From: Sternotherus odoratus
Lineage: Eukaryota > Chordata > Testudines > Kinosternidae
Direction: 5' to 3'
DNA length: 64,000 nucleotides
Assembly: GCA_032164245.1 (NCBI GenBank)
Contig: JAVMKO010000010.1
Coordinates: 45,158,848 to 45,222,847 of the forward strand
The translations under genes and the position numbers were made by a program. Position 1 is the first letter of the stretch; the number at the start of each line of letters is the position of its first letter. Shown here piece by piece: positions 56,376-64,000 of the stretch. The notes under the pieces are model-generated. The model saw nothing but the letters and a program-made list of their open reading frames with translations, ran no database searches and was not told where the DNA came from.

Positions 56376-57386
56376 CAGTCTCTAAAGCTACCACAGGTAT
56401 GGGGCAGCCTTTCTGCATGTTCCCTTCATTAACCCTGCATGCCTGTAGATCTGAAAATAGACCAGAGCAAGTGGTTGCATTGAACAGCCCTGAAGCTGGA
56501 GCGTTAATGTGAACTTGGACACAGAAGGATGAGAGAACCTGGGACAGGGAACCAGTCACCTCTGTTAGTGCTCCTGTCGGCTACGGATCCACTAATACTC
56601 AAAGCTGGGAACCCTCCCACTTCCTCACCTCTCCCCCTTTACTGCTCCAAAAAGGGAAGGCCCAGCTGCAATTTTTTCAACATCCCAGAACATGGCTGGT
56701 TCAGGAATTGGAGGATCCTTTACCACTAAGATGAGAGATTTGTATGTTGTCTGCATGTCACACGTTGTTGGACTGTCTGCTCTAGGGGTTGCTAAGGTTA
56801 ATTGCTAAAACAGGGGTTGACTGCAAAGACACCAGTGCTCACTCTAAAAGTGAAGAAAATCACTGCTTTCTCCCCCGACCACTTTGTTTTAGCAAGAAAA
56901 TTAGCTACAGAATTTTCTCCAGGCTTTTTAGAGTTAATTTGTGTGTTATGTCAATTAAACATTTTCAACTATTTACACACAGCGCACATTCTAATATCCA
57001 GGACATTTTAAATATAATATAAAGGAAAATAATAACAATTACATAAAATATAGCCCCGTTGAATTAATATAAACCCTCGGAGGATAAGAAACCTTTTGAA
57101 AGTTTTTTTTTTTTCAGCTTTAACATTTTGCAACATTGTTTAAGGTTTAACTTAATTCAATGAGGTTTGACCAGGATAGAGCAGGAACTGGCCGTATTTG
57201 TCTCAAGAGACACAGGGTTGGGGACACCCAACTGTACTAAGGAAGTCATGCTTTCAGCTGTGTATGATTTGGGTATGGATACTATTGGGGGAGGGCCTGG
57301 AACAGTAACCATGACAGGTATTCTTTCCCAGTCATCTTTACGCTGAGCAAGGCTGAGGCTCTTGCTTCAACCCCAGGTTGCACAAT
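56376..57386. other. Unassigned DNA upstream of DNASE1L2
   Basis: The promoter and a 5' noncoding exon of DNASE1L2 should lie on the minus strand in or beyond this region. I see no confident signal. AT-rich with a T run at 57105-57114. Confidence 0.3.
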
Positions 57387-57391
57387 ATCCC

Positions 57392-58165
57392 TGTGGCGGG
57401 TCCTACTCCGCAGCACCCCTTGGGGGCAGGGGCCAGGTGTGGCAGCGGACCTCAACCAGTCTCTAACCCCCCCCTCTGGGGCAGCGTGGCTCAGTAGCCT
57501 GAGTCTATGAGGATGTTCCCCGCTCTCGGGGTAATGAGGCGCGAGGGCCTGAGTCTATGTGGTTGCTCCCCACTCTGGGGTAGCGTGGCTTGACAGCCAG
57601 AGTCTATGTGGATGCCCCCCCACTCTCGGGGCAGGGAGGCCCAAGGGCCTGAGTCTATGTGGTTGCTCCCCACTCTCGGGGCAGGGAGGCCTATTGGCAG
57701 TAGGGGTAGGGGGACCCGGGCCCGCCCAGTCTGCCGGGTCCCGACCCAGGGCTCACCTGTTGGCAGGGCTTCCCCTGCCCCACACTTGGCGGGGATCCAC
57801 CCGCAACATGCTGAGCTAGCCTGTACCTTTAAAAGTCCCCTGGGTCACTTCCTACCCGCACTGCCTTCGGTGTCTGGAGGTTCGTCGGTGTTTTCCCCCT
57901 TTGGGCCGAAGGCAAGTTGGGATTCCAGCAGTGTCACAGTGGGGCTGACGTTTGGGTCCCAGAATCCTGGCTGTCCCTTCTTAGGAGCTGGTAACATGCA
58001 TCCTTCCCCTCTGGTGATCCACCCCAAGTGAGCAGCTCTGCAGGCTTTTATGCTAGATCTACAGCTGCAGCATGCCCAGCAGAGCTTCCGGGGCGTGGCT
58101 TCCTCTGCCCAGAGAGAAGGGTTAACCCCTGCTGCACTGGTGTGGGGTCGGTCAGCCCCGTCACA
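57392..58165 (-). mobile_element. Solo LTR with internal minisatellite
   Basis: Starts TGTGGCGGGT and ends CCCCGTCACA (774 bp), with the exact 5-bp duplication ATCCC at 57387-57391 and 58166-58170. Minus orientation is suggested by a TATA-like word opposite TTTAAAAG near 57829. A tandem repeat at 57478-57695 lies inside. Confidence 0.85.
57478..57695. repeat. Tandem repeat within the LTR
   Basis: About four imperfect copies of a unit near 55-60 bp containing CTGAGTCTATGTGGTTGCTC then CCCACTCTCGGGGCAGGGAG. Confidence 0.8.
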
Positions 58166-58433
58166 ATCCCAGAAAGGGTGAGTTCCATAAAGACCTGACA
58201 GATCGAAACAGGCAGGCTTTTCAACTGCTACAGTGATGTGGCAATCAGTTACTGTTTCATTTCAGGCATCCCCTTGTTTAATGGGGCATCTGTTTCAAAG
58301 GCCTGGTGTCACAGCTGCAACAAAGGCAGCTGACATTAGTTCCTTGTGTTCATCTTCAGAGTCCAGGATCCATTGTTTAAATATAAAACAAAGGTCTGAG
58401 GACTTCAAAAACTAATTGCTTTGTTTGACAATT

Positions 58434-59151
58434 GTCATGTTTTAGGACCAGCATCCAGGGGGACCAATTCTTAGTGCCCACTAAACCAAATCCTTGGTTA
58501 AAAGCAATTCTGCTTCTTTGGGGGTAAAATGTATACTTCTAGGCTGGTTTTTAGGTTTAGCTACTACAGGCCTTAATACCCTGAACCAAAGTATCTAGAA
58601 TAATTTCTCCATTTTACTGTCTGTCTTTACCTTTTCCCCAGCCCCAGAAGAGAACATGCACAGTAGAATGTTTTCAGCTGAAGACCAGATAAACATACAT
58701 ACTGATTAGCAAAAGCCACCCTGTTTCTAGGAGCCCAAGCTGAAGATGCCCTTCTGTCTATTCAAAGATAAAGATGTTACTGTAGAGTCTTAGCATTGTA
58801 CATAGAGATAGGCATGGAACACGTAAACAGGGATGAGAGCAAAGCAAGTGAGAAGGGAGGGGGATGAGTCTTCTGGTCAAGTGAACAGTGTCTGAATGCT
58901 GCCTGATGTGCACGTGAACAGCTTGAATGGTGAATTGATTGGTTATAGATAAAGATTACTAGCCCCTGATAGGTTAAGACCCCTTTCTGTATTACAATTC
59001 TATTATTGTGTTTTCTGATAAAAGGTCACCATGATGCATCTGTACGGGGTAGATCCTTATGACCTACCCATGCTCGCATGCTCTGATTAAAGTGTGTTTT
59101 CAGATGCAAGTGACCACCAGCCTTATTCTTTGTAGGGAAGTCACCCCCGAC
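58434..59151 (+). mobile_element. 5' LTR of a degraded gammaretrovirus-like ERV
   Basis: Ends AAGTCACCCCCGACA, immediately followed by a candidate primer site (TTGGTGTCACGAACAGG). ATTAAAG near 59087 could be its poly(A) signal. The left end (TGTCATGTTTTAGG) is approximate. Confidence 0.5.
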
Positions 59152-59280
59152 AATTGGTGTCACGAACAGGATTCAAACCTGTGTGGGGAAACCCCAGTGG
59201 AAAAGGGGGGGGGGGGGGCTGAATGTGCCTAAGCAGCTGTAAAGTCTGCAAAAACCTGCCAGGCACTAATGAAATGTGTT

Positions 59281-59545
59281 AAGTCTTTTTACTCACAGGT
59301 GAAAGAAGCATTACCCAAGGATCCTGAACAGCCTGGCCACACCTTGGAATCAGGAGATGGGGTCTATGTAAAGGTCCACCAGCGAATGAATGCCCTGGCC
59401 CCATGCTGAAAAGGCCCTACCGAGTCCTGCTAATTACCAACACTGCTGTGAAATGCCCAGGACTGACTGTCTGGACCCATGTTTTCCATTGCAAAAAGAC
59501 TCCTCCGCCTCCAGATGATTCTACATTGATTGCTGAATAGCTTGT
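59281..59545 (+). pseudogene. ERV pol end: integrase C-terminal domain
   Basis: The frame reads through LESGDGVYVKVHQR, KGPYRVLLITNTAVKCPG and TVWTHVFHCKK, the GPY/F-type C-terminal domain typical of gammaretrovirus-class integrases. A stop codon interrupts it near 59408. Pol upstream of it is absent, so the copy is internally deleted. Confidence 0.65.
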
Positions 59546-61000
59546 TCCTACTTATGATATTTCTGTTCCTCCTCCTGAATGGCAGGAGAAAAGGACAGGA
59601 TGAAGTGCTGGTAACCTCTCCCTTGTCCACTGACAGAGCTAACCTGCATTCAGCATTTGCTACAGAAACCAGAGCACTACAGGGTGAAGTGCTGGTAACC
59701 TCTCCCCTGTATGATGCTGAGCCACGATTGTTTCAGGAAAGAAGAAAAAGGAATACTTGCTCCACAGAACCTGCCAAAGTCCAGGAATTCTTGACTACAA
59801 AAGACGTTAAGAACTGACCCTGGTGAAGAAACAAAGAATTATACACTGGTAGGAAGGAACTTGTGGGACCCATGCTTGGAAATATGGTATTGTTTGAATT
59901 TTGGGATTTATTTCACAGGCTGCGCCCTGTGTTTTTGGGCAAATACTGTTGGACCCTGCAATACCGCGACGATCAGGATCCCAAAATACCCGATCGTGGT
60001 AAACGCGGAGTTGTGCTATTGTGGGGTCGTGCCACATGAAAGTGCCGCACGCCGCCATTGGGAGCCCCACGTGCCCCGCGCTAGAACCGGATTTGCACTA
60101 TAGCGGGGTGTGGTATTGCGGGGTTCCACTGTACCTTCAGTGTGTACTGCTTTCTCTAATTGGCTTTCAGATGAGGAATACCAAAAGTGCCTTATTGCCA
60201 CAACCAGTTCTCCTGTCATCATCTCTATTATCACTACCACTCCTGTAATATACCCAGAGACAGACAATACTATTCATTCTGCTGAAACCCAAAGACTAAG
60301 GCTATTACATGTTAGTGATTTATTTAAGTATTGTCGGGAAAGTTTAAGTTTCAGGACAGATCATATTAGCGAACCATACATGGGTTACAAAAGGGAATTC
60401 ATAAATTGGGGACTGAGATGCTAATGGTCCCAGGAGTTTGCAGCTTATCAAGGGAAAGGAGGTTCTTATTGTTATTTAGTTACCCAATTGGTAAATAATC
60501 TGATTTATATTTAGAGAATGTATGCCACTTGGTGTTTAACTATTACATTTCCTCTTTGGCAAACACACTCCTGTTACGGCGCATGCTGAGCAAAAATGGT
60601 TACATTTTGACAAGTCCTCGAAGGACTGGTACTTGCTTAGCCAATGCTTCCTTTTCTGCCTGGAAGTCCTGTCTCAAGGCTTGGAACTTGTCCTGGGCAT
60701 AGGCTTGAGTTGCTGCCTGTTTTATGATCTATGCTCTTTATTGTTCAATTCTAGTTATCAAGTACACATCTCTTCCCTTTTTCTCCAACTCTCCTTTGTA
60801 CCCCAGGCATGCTATGACTAAGAGCATCTGCACCAAGAATTATATGCCCTGAGTCCTCCCCTCCACCAATGTGGATTTCTACAACCAGGAGTACACCCAC
60901 CTGCATTCTGTTCCCACCAACTAGGGGGAAGAGAGGAAAGCTAAACCCCTCATCACACCTTTCATCATGCAGTCCTCAACACATAACACCAACAGTGCCA
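59530..61000 (+). pseudogene. ERV env-region remnants
   Basis: Directly after the integrase end, a frame from 59530 begins with a strongly hydrophobic leader (LFLLMIFLFLLL) followed by polar sequence, in the expected place for env. A later frame (60110-60424) has polar, Thr/Ser-rich text. Multiple stops and an inserted DNA element (about 59935-60135) break it. No fusion peptide or transmembrane subunit was identified. Confidence 0.4.
59935..60135. mobile_element. DNA transposon fragment in the ERV
   Basis: GACCCTGCAATACCGCGACG on the left and TGGTATTGCGGGGTTCCACTGT on the right are approximate inverted repeats, of a Tc1/mariner or Tigger-like kind. Exact ends not settled. Confidence 0.4.
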
Positions 61001-61880
61001 GAGCAACCTAACCTTGTAAAATAACAAGGGCAAACAGATAAATGGTGTGAACTCTTCAGAACTTTCCTTTCCCACTCTATTTTCCACCAAACGGTGACAG
61101 ATTTTCATTATCAATTTACCTGGGTCTCAGTTGATCAGGCTGAGACCACAGGATTGTAGGGTGGAGATGAAGAGAACGCACCATGTGACTAAATAGTCGT
61201 TGAAGTATTGCGAACATTCCCACATCATTCAGGGGAACAAAAACATTAATACCCCAAACCCTAAGTTTCTTTCCTACTCGCACATGTACGTCCAGAGAAA
61301 AAGTGGAGGTGGATGGGAAATTATATACGCTGTGCAATCTTTGACTTGCTTCCACTCTTGGAAGGGCTGTTCTTTTACACCCTCGGGTCTCCTGGGGCGT
61401 CTCTGTCAGAGACCCTTTGCTTGATATTCCAGTCCAGGCCGGCTGACTATGGCTTCTTCATCTAATGAACACCCGAGTCTGTTTGCATCTGTGGTTAATT
61501 TCTGCATCTTTCCCGTCCCTTGCTCATTTAATTTTCTTAGCTTTCTACACTCCTCAACTCTCTCTCCATGCTGCAATTTGTACCCTTCAATCACGAACCT
61601 GCTTTCTCAAGTCCTCCTGTTCCTTCCAGCACTTAACATGCTTCCCCGGGACACCCTGCTTTGCCACAATGAATTGCTCCTGTGCCACCCGGGAAGCACT
61701 TCTCAACTCCTTAGGTTCTTTGTGCCAACTTAACTTCCTTACCCCCATCTCACCACAATCAATCTGACGGTCTTTGAGCTTTCCTCGTGGCCATTCTAAG
61801 CCAGAGCCACATTTACACTATTCATATTCACAAGCGGCATTTTTTAGTTCCCCATTTTATTCCCTCTCTTAACTCCTTAA
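61001..61880. other. Unassigned, likely decayed retroelement DNA
   Basis: No coherent reading frame or named family. The position between the ERV and the next LTR suggests decayed element sequence. Confidence 0.3.
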
Positions 61881-62247
61881 TGTCACGGAGTGTGGGGAGT
61901 CCGGTCCCTACACCCCCACTTCCTGGGATTCACAGTGACTCTCAGCCAGCCAGTAGATTAGAAGGTTTATTTGAGATGACAGGAACACAATCCAACTCAG
62001 AGCTTCTCAGTACAAACAGGACCCCTTAGTCAGGCCCTTCTGGGGGGCAGGGAGATGAGACCCCAGATTGGGGCTCCTGCCTCGTCCCCAACCTCCGTCC
62101 TTCTCCAAGCTCCACAGAAAACCAACTGCCCCCTGCTCCCCTCCCCCCGGCCACTCCCCCAGGTTTTGTTCAGATACACACTGCCCGAGAGCCTTACCTC
62201 CCCCGACTGGGGTCGGGTTACAGCCCAGAGATACCTTCCCTGTCACA
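61881..62247 (-). mobile_element. 3' LTR of Gypsy element D
   Basis: Runs (plus strand) TGTCACGGAG to CCCTGTCACA, 367 bp. A C-run (polypurine tract on the minus strand) adjoins at 62249-62270. It shares GTGACTCTCAGCCAGCCAGT with 15881-16465. Confidence 0.8.
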
Positions 62248-63904
62248 TCCCCCCCCCCCCCCCCCCTTCCAGACTGAACTGAGCGGGGTCGCTCTGACCA
62301 GTGACCTGGGGACGTTCAGGGCCCCCTCTCCGGGACAATGCATCCGCTATCATGTTGGCACTTCCCTTCACATGGACCACATCCATGTCATAATCCTGCA
62401 GGAGCAGACTCCACCTCAGGAGCTTGGCATTGGCCTCTTTCATCTGGTGCAGCCAGGTCAGGGGAGAGTGGTCGGTGTACACGGTGAAGCGTCGCCCAAA
62501 TAGATACGGTTGTAGTTTCTTGGGGGCCCACACCATGACCAGGCATTCCTTCTCGATGGCCGCGTAGTTCTGCTCCCGGGGGAGAAACTTCTTGCTCAGG
62601 TACACAATGGGGTGTCTCTCCCCCTTTTCATCCTCCTGCATTAACACCGCCCCCAGCCCCACGTCTGAGGCGTTGGTGAATACCACAAACGGCTTGTCAA
62701 AGTCCGGGTTTGCCAGAACCGGGCCGCTGACCAGAGCCTCTTTCAGCACAGAGAGAGCCCTCTGGCACTGTTCGGTCCAGACCACCTTGTCTGGCTTCCC
62801 CTTCTTGCATAGCTCAGTGATGGGGGCGGCTGTGGCGCTGAAGTGGGGCACAAACCTTCGGTAGTACCCCGCCATCCCGATGAAGGCTTGGACCTGCTTT
62901 TTGGTTTGGGGCACGGGCCAGTCTCTGATCGCCTCCACCTTGGCTGGTTCTGGCTTTAGGCGGCCGCTCCCCACCCGGTGGCCCAGGTAGGACATTTCAG
63001 CCATTCCCACCTTGCACTTCTCTGCCTTTATGGTCAGCCCAGCCTCCTGGAGTCGGTCCAGCACTTGTCCAACCTGGGACACATGGTCCTCCCAGGTCTG
63101 GCTAAAGACACAGATGTCATCAATATACGCTACAACAAAACTCTCCATCCCCCTCAGGAGCTGATCTACTAGGCGCTGGAAGGTGGCCGGCGCCCCTTTG
63201 AGGCTGAAAGGCAGGGTCAGGAACTCATAGAGCCCCAGAGGGGTGATAAAGGCCGATTTCAGCCTGGCATCTGCATCCAGTGGCACCTGCCAGTAACCCT
63301 TTGTAAGATCCATAGTGGTGAGGTAACGAGCTCCCCCCAACTTGTCTAGGCCTTGGCATGGGGTAGGCATCAGAGACAGTGAGGGCATTGAGCTTTCGAT
63401 AGTCCACACAGAACCGGATCGACCCGTCCTTTTTGGGGATCAGCACCACCGGCGAGGCCCAAGGGCTGGACGATGGCTGGATCACCCCCAGAGCCAGCAT
63501 GTCATTGACCTCCCTTTCCAGGTCCTTGGCAGTGTTCCCTGTGACTCGGAAGGGGGAGCATCTTATAGGGGGTGCGAGCCTGTCTGCACCCGGTGGACAG
63601 TCAGGTTAGTGCATCCAGGCCGGTTGGAAAACAGTGGTTGGTACAGTTGCAGCACCCCTCTGATCTCAGCTTGCTGGGCAGGGGTTAGCCGATCTGAGAG
63701 GGAAATTGTTTCCAGGGGGGAGACAGCTCCTGTCTCAGGGAATAGATCCACTAGAGGGTCAGCTCCCTGCTCCTCCCAGTGTCCACACACGGCCAACACC
63801 ACATTTCCCCTGTCATAATAGGGCTTCATCATGTTCACGTTACACCCAGCGATGGTGCACCCGGTTAGACAGCTCCACCACATAATTCACCTCATTTAGT
63901 TGTG
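62243..63904 (-). pseudogene. Integrase end, RT and RNase H of element D (Gmr1-like, frameshifted)
   Basis: On the minus strand 63883-63563 gives the end of integrase (NMMKPYYDRGNVV) and the RT leader. 63500-63225 holds the RT fingers (VVLIPKKDGSIRFCVDYRKL) and 63409-62243 (388 codons) the rest: [11 protein letters not shown], palm motif YIDDICVF, thumb, RNase H with TNASDVGLGAVL, EKECLVMVW, YTDHSPLTWL and ADALSRR. One frameshift near 63360 separates the two. RNase H is followed by the polypurine tract and LTR, with no integrase after it. The RNase H first acidic site reads Asn. Confidence 0.85.
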
Positions 63905-64000
63905 TAACCCTTCTGCCCATCAGAGTTGGCAGCAACAAGGGCTGGGTTCAGTATCCAGGGGTTCCATTCTAAGGACACAATACAAAACCGGCTTGAGCCC
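63905..64000 (-). mobile_element. LTR fragment at the window edge
   Basis: TTGTGTAACCCTTCTGCCCA through AACCGGCTTGAGCCC is the reverse complement of the LTR end at 50690-50766. It interrupts element D integrase and runs out of the window. Confidence 0.65.

Overview
The window looks like a piece of a turtle (cryptodiran) nuclear genome. It has intron-containing vertebrate genes with canonical GT/AG junctions, CR1 LINE 3' ends, a tRNA-derived SINE of the turtle type, several hAT-like non-autonomous elements with 8-bp target duplications, and dense Gypsy-class LTR elements. The organism call is an inference from repeat content and vertebrate gene structure, because no species label is available. 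There is no bacterial operon, CRISPR array, free-standing tRNA or rRNA gene.

Host genes: two complete, diverged DNase I family genes face each other tail to tail. DNASE1 (+) has eight coding exons between 6996 and 18285 (284 codons plus stop, by my splice model). DNASE1L2 (-) has eight coding exons between 56041 and 45595 (274 codons plus stop). Exon phases match at every junction, and most exon lengths match too. DNASE1 carries the small Cys-Glu-Pro-Cys loop typical of DNase I; DNASE1L2 lacks it. Between them, at 43948-44114 (+), lies the terminal coding exon of ECI1 (mitochondrial enoyl-CoA delta isomerase 1). Its poly(A) signal at 44486 sits about 35 bp from an opposing signal that could serve DNASE1L2. 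In human, DNASE1L2 and ECI1 are also tail-to-tail neighbours (established knowledge), which supports these identities. I could not find the upstream ECI1 exons in the window.

Layout: 1-440 CpG-island-like DNA; 440-6990 repeats and unassigned DNA; 7-18.3 kb DNASE1, with hAT, solo LTR and CR1 insertions in its introns; 18.3-25.4 kb repeats and unassigned sequence; 25.4-42.4 kb a stack of Gypsy elements, several nested, with a 200-bp assembly gap at 36066-36265; 42.4-45.5 kb ECI1 terminal exon and intergenic DNA; 45.6-56.0 kb DNASE1L2; 56-64 kb solo LTR, a degraded gammaretrovirus-like ERV, and a further Gypsy element running off the right edge.

The most distinctive mobile-element feature is the pol order. 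In the elements where it can be read, integrase lies upstream of reverse transcriptase and RNase H, the Gmr1-like arrangement. The best copy (31525-40979, minus strand) has two LTRs, a 4-bp target duplication, a tRNA-Leu-like primer site, a SCAN-like capsid region, and a gag-pol frame broken by only two TGA codons before its RNase H is interrupted by a nested element.
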